From NCBI RefSeq assembly GCF_003050705.1, contig NZ_QAOG01000003.1, positions 513,098 through 577,097 of the forward strand: 64,000 nt of DNA, in the 5' to 3' direction. The notes beneath the pieces were generated by a model. That model saw nothing but the letters and a program-made list of their open reading frames with translations. It had not been told where the DNA came from and searched no databases. Of this stretch, positions 1 through 8,697 are shown one piece after another. Made by a program: the position numbers and the translations under genes. This DNA is from Sphingomonas aurantiaca. Its GTDB lineage: Bacteria > Pseudomonadota > Alphaproteobacteria > Sphingomonadales > Sphingomonadaceae. Numbering within the stretch: position 1 is the stretch's first letter; each line of letters starts with the position of its first letter.

Positions 1-43
1 GGGAGCTCAGACTGGGTCCTCGCCTTCACGGGGAAACACTGTT
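1..43. repeat. Truncated palindromic repeat, family B
   Basis: The first 43 bases hold the core CAGACTGGGTCC followed by CGCCTTCACGGGGAAACA. This matches the right half of the family B repeat seen complete near 36.64, 39.45, 42.36 and 45.83 kb. The left arm is cut off by the window edge. Confidence 0.7.
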
Positions 44-52
44 GCGCGCGCT

Positions 53-1204
53 CTACAGCGTCCGTTCGTAAACCTGATAGACCTTATTCACCCGGCTCTC
101 GATCGTCTCGGCGATCGATCGCATCCCCTGGTTGTCGTCGAGGATCCAGCCGATCTCCGCGCGCTCGGCACCGTAATGCTCGACCGAGGCGCGGCGGATA
201 TATTCGATCATCATGAAGGCGAGCTGGCTCGCCATCCGCGAGGCCTGCAAGTCCTTGACCACCCCCATCAGCGGCACGCGCACCGTCCGCACCTTGGGTT
301 TGCGGAGCCACCACAACAGCTTAGCCCAGCCGAACGGGAACAGGCTGCCCTTCAACGGCTTGATCGCCTCGTTCAGATCGGGGAGCGTGATCATGAACGC
401 GCAGGGCCGGCCGTCGACCTCGGCGATGCGGATCAGGTCGTTGAAGACGATCGGCTTCAGCTTGACGCCGACATCCTTGATCTCGGGCGGGGTGAGCGGC
501 ACGAAGCCCCAATTGTCCTTCCACGCATCGTTGAGGATCGACAGGATGATCGCCGCCTCCTCCTCGAACTTGGTCTTGTCGACGTTGCGGATGACGATGC
601 GCGGGTTCTTCTCGCCCGATTTGATGATGCGCTGAACGATCGGCGGGAATTGGCGCGTGACGTCGACCTCATAGGTCATCAGCTGCTTGATCGGGCGATA
701 CTGCGCCCATTCGATCCAGCCGCGATATTCGCGCTTGGCGTGGCCCATCATGATCGTCGGCGGATGATCATAGCCGTCGATCAACAGCCCCGGCTCCTCC
801 CAGATCGACATGCTGATCGGGCCGATCGCACGCGTCATGCCCTGGTCGCGCAGCCAGCCTTCCGCGCGCACGAGCAGCGCCTGGAAGATATCCTGGCGTT
901 CGGCCTCCATCAGTCCCCATTGGCCGACGCCGGGGCCAAAGCCCTGCTCGGCGGGCATCGTCAGCGCGAGCGTGTCGATATGCGCGGAGATGCGACCGAC
1001 CACGCGGCCATCCTCCTCGGCGAGGAACTGCTGCACCTTGGCGTGGCTGAACCAGCCATTCTTCTCTGGCGTGATCAGCCCGAGCGCCTCCGACTTCAGC
1101 GGCGGCACCCAATTGGGATCGTCGGCATACAGGCGGAACGGCAGATCGATGAAGATCTTGCGATCCTTCAGCGTCTCGACCGGTCGAATGTTGATGTTAG
1201 CCAT
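53..1204 (-). CDS. Large GNAT-fold N-acetyltransferase (383 aa)
   Basis: The protein begins MANINIRPVETLKDRK and has the layout of a large GNAT-type protein: an N-terminal half with the stretch VVGRISAHIDTLAL (core GNAT strand) and a C-terminal half ending in IGWILDDNQGMRSIAETI, which resembles the 'N-x-x-x' helix of acetyltransferases. Proteins of this length and pattern are common in sphingomonads and are annotated only as N-acetyltransferases; the substrate is unknown. The reading frame continues upstream to 1270, but the 22 extra residues are arginine-rich and look like untranslated sequence, so the ATG at 1204 was chosen. It is divergent from the desaturase gene, with about 160 bases between the two. 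Confidence 0.75.
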   Translation of the reverse strand: MANINIRPVETLKDRKIFIDLPFRLYADDPNWVPPLKSEALGLITPEKNGWFSHAKVQQFLAEEDGRVVGRISAHIDTLALTMPAEQGFGPGVGQWGLMEAERQDIFQALLVRAEGWLRDQGMTRAIGPISMSIWEEPGLLIDGYDHPPTIMMGHAKREYRGWIEWAQYRPIKQLMTYEVDVTRQFPPIVQRIIKSGEKNPRIVIRNVDKTKFEEEAAIILSILNDAWKDNWGFVPLTPPEIKDVGVKLKPIVFNDLIRIAEVDGRPCAFMITLPDLNEAIKPLKGSLFPFGWAKLLWWLRKPKVRTVRVPLMGVVKDLQASRMASQLAFMMIEYIRRASVEHYGAERAEIGWILDDNQGMRSIAETIESRVNKVYQVYERTL

Positions 1205-1368
1205 GTGTCGTTCCCGATTACGCAGTCGAGCGTGTCTAGCCAGCACGGCGGATAAAGGCGAGAGTGACATGGGTCATCGTAAAATCCTGTCAGGGTGATC
1301 GTGTTTCCTTGGAGCGGCGGCAGCGGCACGGCCTGTAAATGCCACGCTGTGGCCACTATCTTCGGGCA

Positions 1369-2484
1369 ATGGATATGCCCATGGACACCTCGCTCAGCCT
1401 CGCTCGCGGCACGGCCGCTCCCGTTCCAGCCACACCCGTCGCCGGTGCCGGGGTGGTGCGTATCGCCGACGACAAGGCGATGCTGCGCGCGGCCGCGGAT
1501 CTGACGCGCGATCTCGTGAAGCCGCGGCCGTCGGTCTATTGGGGCGACCTGATCGCGTCGGTCGCGCTCGGCTATGGCGCTCTGGTGGTGGCGGCGACGA
1601 GCGGTTCGACCGCGGTCGTGGTGGTCGCCGCGATCGTGTCGGTGCTTGGGCTGTACCGCGGGTTGAGCTTCATCCATGAAGTCAGCCACATGAAGCACGC
1701 GTCGGTGCCCAACTTCCGGCTGGGCTGGAACATCCTCGTCGGCGTCCCGATGATGACGCCGTCGTTCATGTATGAGGGCGTCCACAACCTGCATCACGCC
1801 AAGACCCGCTATGGCACGGTCGAGGATCCCGAATATCTGCCGCTCGCGCTGATGAAGCCGTGGACGTTGCCGCTGTTCATTGTTGTTTCCGCGCTGGCAC
1901 CGATCGCGCTGCTGATCCGGTTTTCGATCCTGTCGCCGCTCTCGCTGCTGTCGCCCAAGCTGCGGACGATGGTCGTCGAGCGCTATTCGGCGCTGGCGAT
2001 CAACCCGCAATTCCGTCGTCGTGCGCCGGAGGGCGAGGCGAAGGCCTATTGGAACCGCCTCGAAGTTGCAGCGAGCCTGTGGGCGATCACGCTGATCGGG
2101 ATCACCGTGGCGGGTGTACTGCCGCTGCGTGCGTTCCTGACGATCCTTGGCGTGGCATCGGCGTTTGCGGTGCTCAACCAGGTCCGCACGCTGGTCGCGC
2201 ATCTGTGGGAGAATGACGGCGAGCCGATGACGGTGACCGCGCAGTATCTCGACACGGTCAACGTGCCGCCGCCGGCGCTGCTGCCGGCGCTGTGGGCGCC
2301 GGTGGGCCTGCGCTATCACGCGCTGCACCACCTGTTGCCGGGGCTGCCCTATCACGCGTTGGGCGAGGCGCATCGCCGGATCTCGGCGGAACTGGATGCG
2401 ATGTCGCCTTATCACAAGGCGAGCTATCCGGGGTTGCCGGGGCTGGTCAGCAAGATCGCGCGCAGCACGATGGTCCGCCGCTGA
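1369..2484 (+). CDS. Fatty acid desaturase family protein
   Basis: This is an integral membrane di-iron desaturase or hydroxylase. Three histidine clusters that bind the metal pair are visible: HEVSH, followed shortly by HMKH, then HNLHH about 35 residues later, and HALHH near the C terminus. Hydrophobic segments flank them (around ALGYGALVVAATS, LFIVVSALAPIALLI and WAITLIGITVAGVLPL), as expected for this fold. The substrate could be an acyl lipid or a carotenoid and cannot be told from sequence. Several in-frame ATGs compete (1339, 1369, 1375, 1381) with no clear ribosome binding site; 1369 is a compromise. It converges on lptG across a strong hairpin. Confidence 0.85.
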   Translation: MDMPMDTSLSLARGTAAPVPATPVAGAGVVRIADDKAMLRAAADLTRDLVKPRPSVYWGDLIASVALGYGALVVAATSGSTAVVVVAAIVSVLGLYRGLSFIHEVSHMKHASVPNFRLGWNILVGVPMMTPSFMYEGVHNLHHAKTRYGTVEDPEYLPLALMKPWTLPLFIVVSALAPIALLIRFSILSPLSLLSPKLRTMVVERYSALAINPQFRRRAPEGEAKAYWNRLEVAASLWAITLIGITVAGVLPLRAFLTILGVASAFAVLNQVRTLVAHLWENDGEPMTVTAQYLDTVNVPPPALLPALWAPVGLRYHALHHLLPGLPYHALGEAHRRISAELDAMSPYHKASYPGLPGLVSKIARSTMVRR

Positions 2485-2486
2485 GA

Positions 2487-2514
2487 TTGGCCTCCCGCTG
2501 CGGCGGGAGGCCAA
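2487..2514. terminator. Perfect hairpin between convergent genes
   Basis: A perfect 12-bp inverted repeat, TTGGCCTCCCGC and its complement, encloses the loop TGCG. It starts three bases after the desaturase stop codon and ends nine bases before the lptG stop. The T-tracts are poor on both sides, so termination in both directions is inferred from the stem strength and convergent position. Confidence 0.7.
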
Positions 2515-2522
2515 CCGCCGGA

Positions 2523-3623
2523 TTATTCCTCGGAGCGGATCAGCACCGCTTCGCCGATCAGGAAGAACAGCAGGAACGGCGCCCAGGCGGCGAGGAACGG
2601 CGGGTAGGCGCCGAGATTGCCCATCGCCAGCGCGAAATTGTCCGCGACGAAAAACGCGAAGCCCAGCGCCATGCCGATCACCGCGCGCACGAACAGCTTG
2701 CCCGAGCGCGCGATACCGAAGGCCGCGACCGCGCCGAGGAGCGGCATCAACACCGACGACAACGGCCCCGACAGCTTGTGCCACAGTGACCCCTCGAGCG
2801 CCTTGGTGGGGCGGCCTGCGTCGGACAGGTCGGCGATCGCGGCCTTGAGCGCGCCGAACGACAGCCCGTCCGCATCGACGCTCGCCAGCGTGAACTGATC
2901 GGGTCGAACATCCTTGCCGATCACCACGGAGCCGAGCTTGGTATCGGTGCCGCGTGCGACGTCGAACCGGGTCGCAGGGCCGACCAGCCAGCCACCGGCA
3001 GGGGCGCGCTTGCCATGATCGGCTCGCAGGATCGCGACGAGGTTACCGCCGGTCCGATCGTACAGCGTGATCCCGCCAAGCCGCGTCGCATCGCCGCGGC
3101 CGCGGATCTGCGCCACCTCGATCAGGTCGTCGCCGTCGCGGACCCACACATTGGCGCGGTCGCCGCGGTCGATCGGCAGCTTGCCGTAATTCACCTTCTG
3201 CCACTGGTTGAGCGTCGCGGTCGCGCGCGCCACCACCCGGTCGTTGAAGACGAAGCTGATCACCGCGACGCCGAGGCTGGCGACCAGCAGCGGCGCCAGC
3301 ACCTGGTGCGCGGACAGGCCCGAGCCCTTCAGCGCGACGATCTCGCTGTTCTGGTTCATCGTGATCAGCGTCAGGATCGTGCCGAGCAGCACCGAGAAGG
3401 GCAGGAAGCGCGAGACGATCTGCGGCACGCGCAGCGACACATATTGCCAAACCTGCGCATCGCCATTGCCGGGAAAGGCGAGGATGTCGCCCGACTCGCT
3501 CAACAGGTCGAGCGCCTGGAGGACGAGCACAAGCGCGGCCAGCACGGCGAACGTCCGCAACAGGAACATCCGGCCCATGTAGATCGCGACCGTGCGCGAC
3601 GGGAAGAAGCTGACGGTTTTCAT
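2523..3623 (-). CDS. lptG: LptG, permease of the lipid-bridge ABC exporter
   Basis: This is a YjgP/YjgQ-family inner-membrane permease of 366 aa that begins MKTVSFFPSRTVAIYM. With LptF and the ATPase LptB it extracts a large lipid, normally lipopolysaccharide, from the inner membrane for transport to the outer membrane. There are hydrophobic segments near residues 15-40, 60-85 and 95-120, a periplasmic jellyroll-like middle, and three more segments at the C terminus (VLMPLLGAVAAFGIA, FVRAVIGMALGFAFFVADNF, LAAWAPFLLFFLIGEAVLI). Its ATG overlaps the lptF stop as ATGA, implying translational coupling. The natural cargo is uncertain here because the window suggests a glycosphingolipid-based outer membrane. 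Confidence 0.93.
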   Translation of the reverse strand: MKTVSFFPSRTVAIYMGRMFLLRTFAVLAALVLVLQALDLLSESGDILAFPGNGDAQVWQYVSLRVPQIVSRFLPFSVLLGTILTLITMNQNSEIVALKGSGLSAHQVLAPLLVASLGVAVISFVFNDRVVARATATLNQWQKVNYGKLPIDRGDRANVWVRDGDDLIEVAQIRGRGDATRLGGITLYDRTGGNLVAILRADHGKRAPAGGWLVGPATRFDVARGTDTKLGSVVIGKDVRPDQFTLASVDADGLSFGALKAAIADLSDAGRPTKALEGSLWHKLSGPLSSVLMPLLGAVAAFGIARSGKLFVRAVIGMALGFAFFVADNFALAMGNLGAYPPFLAAWAPFLLFFLIGEAVLIRSEE

Positions 3624-4813
3624 GCGGCCTTGCTCTTGCGGAAGCCCGGAATGCGTTTCGTGATGGCCTTGAACGTCTTCGAGAAGACGCGTTCTAGCGC
3701 ACCGATCGGCTGGCCGCCGGGGACATAGGCGATCGTGTAGTACATCCACAGGATCAACCCGGCGAAGATCGTGAACGGCACCCACAATGCGACGATCGGA
3801 TCGATCCGGCCGAGCTCGCCGACATCGGCGGCGTATTGGTTCACCTTGTGATAGGTGACGATCATCACGATCGACAGGAACACACCTAGCGCGGACGAGG
3901 ATCGCTTGGGCGGTACGCCGAGCGCGAGCGCCAGCAGCGGCAACAGGAACATCGTCGCGACCTCCGCCAGGCGGAAATGGAATTCGGAGCGGCTGCCGTC
4001 GCGCTGCTCCAGCGTCGCACCGCGCTGGCCCTGCTTGGCGAGTTCGGGCAGCGTATATTCGAGATTGCGCCCGCCGCGGACCCGGAAGCTCTCGAACTTG
4101 GGCAGGTTGATCGGCAGATCGTGGCTGGTGAAGGTCAGCACGCGCGGCGTCTTGAATTCGGGCCGGTTGTGGACGAGCGTGCCGTTGGCAAGCCGGAAGA
4201 TGATGACGTTGGGATCGTCGGTCGCGAGGAACTTGCCCTTCTCCGCGGTTACCCCCAGCCAGTCGCCATTCTGGCTCTGCGCATGGACGAAGATGCCCGA
4301 CAGCTCGCGGCCCTTGTCCTTGCTCTCCTCGATCCGCAGCGTCATCTTGCTGCCCAGATTGGTGAACTCGCCGACCTTGATCGACGCGCCGAGCGCGCCC
4401 GTGCGCAGTTCGAACCGCAGCCCTTCGTAATAATAGCGCGCGATCGGCTGGACATAGCCGACAATCGCGAGGTTCAGCAGCGCCAGTGCGATCGTGTACA
4501 TATAGGGCACGCGTAGCAGCCGGTTGTAGCTCATGCCGACGCCGCGCAGCACGTCGAGCTCGGACGAGGTCGACAGCCGGCGGAACGCGAGCAGGATGCC
4601 GAGCATCAGCCCGATCGGAATGCCGAGCCCCAGATATTCGGGCAGCAGGTTGGCGAGCATCCGCCACACGACGCTGATCGGGCCGCCCTGCGTCGCGACG
4701 AAATTGAACAGCCCGAGCATGCGATCGAGCACGAACAGCATGACGGCGATCAGCAGCGTCGAAAACAGCGGCACCGCGATCAGCCGGGCCATGTAGCGGT
4801 CGATGGATTTCAT
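3620..4813 (-). CDS. lptF: LptF, permease of the lipid-bridge ABC exporter
   Basis: This 397-aa YjgP/YjgQ-family permease is the partner of LptG and begins MKSIDRYMARLIAVPLF. Six membrane segments are arranged three and three around a periplasmic domain of about 200 residues (roughly 120-290). The motif GIPIGLMLGILLAFRRLSTS in the second to third segments is typical of the family. It is first in a two-gene operon with lptG; the promoter must lie in the 100 bases upstream, which separate it from the 3' end of the hybrid kinase gene. The basic C-terminal tail (RIPGFRKSKAA) is cytoplasmic by inference. Confidence 0.93.
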   Translation of the reverse strand: MKSIDRYMARLIAVPLFSTLLIAVMLFVLDRMLGLFNFVATQGGPISVVWRMLANLLPEYLGLGIPIGLMLGILLAFRRLSTSSELDVLRGVGMSYNRLLRVPYMYTIALALLNLAIVGYVQPIARYYYEGLRFELRTGALGASIKVGEFTNLGSKMTLRIEESKDKGRELSGIFVHAQSQNGDWLGVTAEKGKFLATDDPNVIIFRLANGTLVHNRPEFKTPRVLTFTSHDLPINLPKFESFRVRGGRNLEYTLPELAKQGQRGATLEQRDGSRSEFHFRLAEVATMFLLPLLALALGVPPKRSSSALGVFLSIVMIVTYHKVNQYAADVGELGRIDPIVALWVPFTIFAGLILWMYYTIAYVPGGQPIGALERVFSKTFKAITKRIPGFRKSKAA

Positions 4814-4914
4814 GCGCGGATAGGGCTCGGTATGCTGGGTCGAAGGGGTATAGGGGCGCGCGGCCGAGGCGTCATCCCCAATCGCACCGCAATGGGTTGC
4901 ACGTCGCCAAGCCC

Positions 4915-6888
4915 TTATTCCGCCGCGATCCGCTCGTGCTGCGCGGGGGAGGGGGCGCGTTCCGCTGCCAACGCCGCGATGACCGCGCGTTCAAGCCCGT
5001 TGAGCGTGAAGGGTTTGCGCAGCACGTCATGCCCGCCGAACTGCGCGACGTTCACCTCGCCCGCAAAGCCAGTGACGAACAGGACGGCGATATGCGGATA
5101 GAGCGGGCTGAGCGCTGCGATCATCTCGGGCCCCGTCTGCCGCGGCATCAGCACGTCGGAGATGATGAGCCCGATCGTCGGGTTCGCCGCGAGCAGCGCG
5201 GGCGCGGCGAGTGGATCGTCGCAGGCGATCGCCCGGTGGCCGATCTCCTCCAGCGCGCCGATCGTCGCGGTCAGCACGCGCGGATCGTCCTCGACGACGA
5301 GGATGTCGAGCATTGCCGCCGCCGGTACGACCGGTGCGACGGTGGTCGACACCGGAAGCACGGACGCGGGCAACGGCCCGGCCACGGCGTCGGCGGTCCG
5401 GGGGAGGTAGAGCGTGACCGCGGTGCCTTCGCCGGGCGTCGAGGCGATGGTGACCTCTCCCTCCAACTGCTGCACCAGCGCGAAGATCTGGCTGAGCCCG
5501 AGACCCGTGCCCTTGCCGACGTCCTTGGTGGTGAAGAACGGCTCGAACACGCGCTCGGCGATGTCGGGCGTCATCCCGCAGCCATCGTCGACGACACTGA
5601 TCGTGACATATGCGCCCGCCGCGCACTGGCCGACCTGCCCCGCCGCCAGCGTTGCGGTGCCGGTGGCGATCGTCAGCGTGCCGCGGCCGTTCATCGCATC
5701 GCGCGCGTTGACCGCCAGGTTGAGCACCGCGTTCTCGAGCTGGACTCGATCGGCGCGCACGCATCCCCCCGGCGTCTCCGCGCGCGCGATCAGCGTGATC
5801 GCATCGCCTAGCGTGCGGTCGAGCAGGTCGGACATGCCCGCGACCAGAGCGGCGGCGTCGATCGATTCGGGCTTCAGCGAATCCTCGCGGCTGAAGGCGA
5901 GCAGGCGGCGGGTCAGCGCGGCCGCGCGGTTCGCGCCTTCGGTGGCGTTGTCGATGTGGCGGCGTGCGTCGGCATGATCGGCACCGATGCTCCGCCGCGC
6001 GAGTTCCAGCCCGCCCAGCACGACCGCCAGCATGTTGTTGAAGTCGTGCGCGATGCCGCCGGTCAGCTGGCCGACCGCCTCCATTTTCTGGATCTGGCGC
6101 AGCTTGGCCTCCTGCACGCGGAGTTCGGCGGTGGCGGCGGCGACCGCGGCAGTCAGCTCGGCGGCGCGCTCGCGTTCCAGCTCGGCGTCGGCCAGCGCGG
6201 TCGCGCGCTCGCCGACCGCGCGGATCGTGAACCAGCCAAGCAGGATCGCGCCGAGCACCAGCAGCACGCCGAACACCGCCAGCACGCCCGCAACCCGGCT
6301 CGACCGATCGACCGACCCCATCGCGCTCGCGGTCCGCTCGTCGAGCAGCGCGCGTTCGCGGGCGATCAGCGTGTCGAGCGTGGCGTTGATCTCGATGAGC
6401 GTCGGCGCCTTGCGCGCCTGGTAATAGCGCGCCAGCGCCTGGCCGTTCTTGCCGTAGCTCGTGCTCAGCGCGGTCAGCGACAGTTCGCGCCCGCGCGCAT
6501 CATAGGCGGCGCGCAGCCGGTCGATCCGGGTCTGCTGCTCGGGATTGTCGCCGGTGATCCGGTCGAGACGGTCGATCTGCGATCCGGCAAGTACCCATTC
6601 GTCGAAATAGAGCTGGCCGAGCTGCTTGTCGCCGCTGATCACGTAGCGACCGAGCGACGCCTCCGACCGCGCGATCGTCCCCGACAGCGTCCGCGCGAGG
6701 ATCATCACGTCATAGCTGTGCGCCTGCAGGTCGAGCGCCTGATCGCGCTGGCGGTTGGCGCTGCCGAGTGTCACGATCATCGCGACGAGCACCGCCGCGC
6801 CGAGCAGCCCCATCACGACGAGCATGACAGTCCGCCAGGTCGCTCCGCCCCCCAGGGCTGCGGTCTGGGCCTCGCTGCGTATCACCAT
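4915..6888 (-). CDS. CHASE3 hybrid histidine kinase with receiver domain
   Basis: A 657-aa membrane sensor. A first membrane helix lies at residues 20-42 and is followed by a helical periplasmic CHASE3-like domain (about 43-195, including [19 protein letters not shown]) and a second helix at 198-224. Next come a coiled linker and the HisKA domain with phospho-acceptor His281 in [11 protein letters not shown]. The ATP-binding domain has the N box near [15 protein letters not shown]1 DDGCGM and G2 [11 protein letters not shown]. The C-terminal receiver has an acidic pair at EDD and the probable phosphorylated Asp578 in SDVLMP. No partner regulator is adjacent and the signal is unknown. The HisKA/ATPase type matches the CckA-like group of alphaproteobacterial hybrid kinases, but CckA itself has PAS domains rather than CHASE3. 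Confidence 0.88.
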   Translation of the reverse strand: MVIRSEAQTAALGGGATWRTVMLVVMGLLGAAVLVAMIVTLGSANRQRDQALDLQAHSYDVMILARTLSGTIARSEASLGRYVISGDKQLGQLYFDEWVLAGSQIDRLDRITGDNPEQQTRIDRLRAAYDARGRELSLTALSTSYGKNGQALARYYQARKAPTLIEINATLDTLIARERALLDERTASAMGSVDRSSRVAGVLAVFGVLLVLGAILLGWFTIRAVGERATALADAELERERAAELTAAVAAATAELRVQEAKLRQIQKMEAVGQLTGGIAHDFNNMLAVVLGGLELARRSIGADHADARRHIDNATEGANRAAALTRRLLAFSREDSLKPESIDAAALVAGMSDLLDRTLGDAITLIARAETPGGCVRADRVQLENAVLNLAVNARDAMNGRGTLTIATGTATLAAGQVGQCAAGAYVTISVVDDGCGMTPDIAERVFEPFFTTKDVGKGTGLGLSQIFALVQQLEGEVTIASTPGEGTAVTLYLPRTADAVAGPLPASVLPVSTTVAPVVPAAAMLDILVVEDDPRVLTATIGALEEIGHRAIACDDPLAAPALLAANPTIGLIISDVLMPRQTGPEMIAALSPLYPHIAVLFVTGFAGEVNVAQFGGHDVLRKPFTLNGLERAVIAALAAERAPSPAQHERIAAE

Positions 6889-6950
6889 CCCATCCTAGCG
6901 AGTCGTTGCCCCTGCGCAATGATGTCAATTTTAACGCAGCCGGCCTGTCC

Positions 6951-6976
6951 GATCCTTCCCCCGGGGGGGGAGGATC
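6951..6976 (-). terminator. Hairpin downstream of spt
   Basis: GATCCTTCCCCC and GGGGGGAGGATC form an almost perfect stem just past the spt stop codon (one T-G wobble, very short loop). No T-run follows on the minus strand, so this may be an mRNA 3' stabiliser rather than a classic terminator. Confidence 0.45.
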
Positions 6977-6981
6977 GAGGG

Positions 6982-8244
6982 TCAGTCGATCACCCCGACG
7001 GCACGGCCCGCGGCCTCGAACATGCCGAGGATCGTCGCGACCTGCGCGTCGGTATGCTCGGCGCAGAGCGAGCAGCGCAGCAGGAACGTGCCCGCGGGCG
7101 TTGCCGGCGGGCGCGCCATGTTCACGTACAGCCCGCCCTCGAGCAGCGACTGCCAGATCGCGATCGCCTGTTCCTGGTCGGTGAGGATGATCGCGATGAT
7201 CGCCGAGTCGGACGTCTCGGTGCCGAGTTTGAAGCCCATCGCCTTGAGGCCCGCATGCATCGCCCGCGCGTTCTTCCAGAGCTGCGCGCGCTTGTCGTGC
7301 GCGGTCATCAGCTTGCGGATCGAGGTGGCGGCGGTGGCGACGACCGACGGGGGGAGCGAGGCGGTGAAGATGTAGGGGCGGCAGGCGAAGCGGACCATCT
7401 CGAACTTCGGATGGTTCGACACGACGAAGCCGCCGACCGTGCCAACCGACTTCGAAAACGTGCCGACAACGAAATCGACCTCGTCGGTCAGCCCCATCTC
7501 CTCGTACACGCCGCGGCCGTTGGGGCCGAAAAACCCCATCGAATGCGCTTCGTCGACGAGCACCATGCAGCCATGCTTCTTGGCGACCGCGACCATCTCC
7601 TTCAGCGGGGCGATGTCGCCGAGCATCGAATAGACGCCTTCGAGCACCACCAGCTTGCCGGCTTCCTTGGGCAGGCGGCCGAGGCGCTTGTCGAGGTCGG
7701 TGACGTCGTTGTGGCGGAAGCGGACGATCTCGGCATTGCCCTGCTTGCAGCCGTCGTAGATCGAGGCGTGGCTGTCGGCGTCGAGGATGACGTATTCGCC
7801 CTTGCCGGCGAGCGTCGAGATGATGCCCAGATTGGCCATGTACCCGGTCGAGAACACGATCGCGCCGGTCACGTCGTAGAACTCGCGCAGGGCTTGCTCG
7901 ACGTCGACATGGTCGTGGAACGTGCCGTTGAGCATCCGGCTGCCATTGGTGCCCGACCCGAACGCGTCGAGCGCGTCTTTGCCGGCCTGGATGACGTCGG
8001 GGTCGAACGTCATCCCCATGTAATTATAGGTGCCGAGCAGGATCGTGTCCTTGCCGCGGATCACCGCCTCGGTCGGCGACTTCACCTCGTCCATCACGAT
8101 CGTGAAGGGGTTGCGCACGCCGGACCGGACCAGCGCCTCGCGTTCGGCGATGAGGCCGTCGAACTTCGACATCAGGTCGCGTTCGGGGGCGACCTCGGCG
8201 ACGTCGAGGGGGAGGGCGTGGGCGGTGGTGGCGGCTTCGGTCAT
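6982..8244 (-). CDS. spt: Serine palmitoyltransferase
   Basis: This PLP-dependent alpha-oxoamine synthase (420 aa) condenses L-serine with palmitoyl thioester to give 3-ketodihydrosphingosine, the first step of sphingolipid synthesis. From memory, the sequence follows the structurally characterised Sphingomonas paucimobilis enzyme almost residue for residue and has the same length. The PLP-binding lysine is in GTFSKSVGTVGG (near residue 265), the PLP-contacting DEAHSMGFFG lies before it, and the substrate-loop region PPATPAGTFLLRC is near the C terminus. The start MTEAATTAHALP aligns with that enzyme; 20 upstream in-frame residues are rejected. The gene is the last of a cerR-acp-spt run, and a repeat lies between acp and spt. 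Confidence 0.96.
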   Translation of the reverse strand: MTEAATTAHALPLDVAEVAPERDLMSKFDGLIAEREALVRSGVRNPFTIVMDEVKSPTEAVIRGKDTILLGTYNYMGMTFDPDVIQAGKDALDAFGSGTNGSRMLNGTFHDHVDVEQALREFYDVTGAIVFSTGYMANLGIISTLAGKGEYVILDADSHASIYDGCKQGNAEIVRFRHNDVTDLDKRLGRLPKEAGKLVVLEGVYSMLGDIAPLKEMVAVAKKHGCMVLVDEAHSMGFFGPNGRGVYEEMGLTDEVDFVVGTFSKSVGTVGGFVVSNHPKFEMVRFACRPYIFTASLPPSVVATAATSIRKLMTAHDKRAQLWKNARAMHAGLKAMGFKLGTETSDSAIIAIILTDQEQAIAIWQSLLEGGLYVNMARPPATPAGTFLLRCSLCAEHTDAQVATILGMFEAAGRAVGVID

Positions 8245-8283
8245 GTTCGGTTCCAAGAGGTTGGAATTTGATAACGCCTCAAG

Positions 8284-8388
8284 CCGTTCGTCCCGAGTAG
8301 CCATCGAGCTTGTCGAGATGGCGTATCGAAGGACATGTACCTCGATACGGGCTCTCGACTACGCTCGATCCCTACTCGGCACGAACGG
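8284..8388. repeat. Long imperfect palindrome between acp and spt (family F)
   Basis: Outer arms CCGTTCGTCCCGAGTAG and CTACTCGGCACGAACGG differ from perfect complementarity at one position. Inner arms containing ATCGAGCTTGTCGAGA and TCTCGACTACGCTCGAT pair imperfectly around a short centre. The unit is 105 bp and fills most of the 152-bp gap. Similar TCGAG-rich palindromes are, from memory, abundant in sphingomonad intergenic DNA. In RNA it would form a long stem between the acp and spt cistrons. Confidence 0.75.
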
Positions 8389-8396
8389 CAATGGGG

Positions 8397-8639
8397 TCAG
8401 GCCTTCAGTTTCGCGACCGCGTCGACCAGCTGGCCGACGGTCTCGATCTCGGCCTGCATGTTCATCGTGATGATGATGTCGAATTCGTCCTCGATCGCGG
8501 CGACGAAATCCATGACGGTCAGGCTGTCCCACTCCAGGTCGCCCTGGAACGTCGTCGCGTCGGTGAGCGCGACGCCCTTCTTGTTGAACGGCTCGATCTG
8601 CGCGGTGACGGTGTCGTAGATCTGCTGGCGGTCGCTCAT
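8397..8639 (-). CDS. Acyl carrier protein of the sphingolipid cluster
   Basis: An 80-aa acidic helical protein with the phosphopantetheine attachment motif WDSLTVMDF (Ser39), in place of the DSLD/ELVM form of housekeeping AcpP. Residues 43-56 (FVAAIEDEFDIIIT) make the usual recognition helix. Its place directly upstream of spt matches the dedicated carrier protein known in Sphingomonas and Caulobacter sphingolipid loci, which presents the acyl chain to serine palmitoyltransferase. The role is inferred from position and motif. The gene is read in the same direction as cerR and spt. Confidence 0.9.
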   Translation of the reverse strand: MSDRQQIYDTVTAQIEPFNKKGVALTDATTFQGDLEWDSLTVMDFVAAIEDEFDIIITMNMQAEIETVGQLVDAVAKLKA

Positions 8640-8697
8640 GATAATCCCTTCGGTGTCGCCACCATTCCTGACAGGAAATTGCGGCGGCTTTTCGGCG

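Noticed and set aside
5956..8271. A 771-codon open frame on the plus strand opposite the hybrid kinase and spt
   Set aside because: It spans two real genes and a gap on the other strand and has shadow-frame composition.
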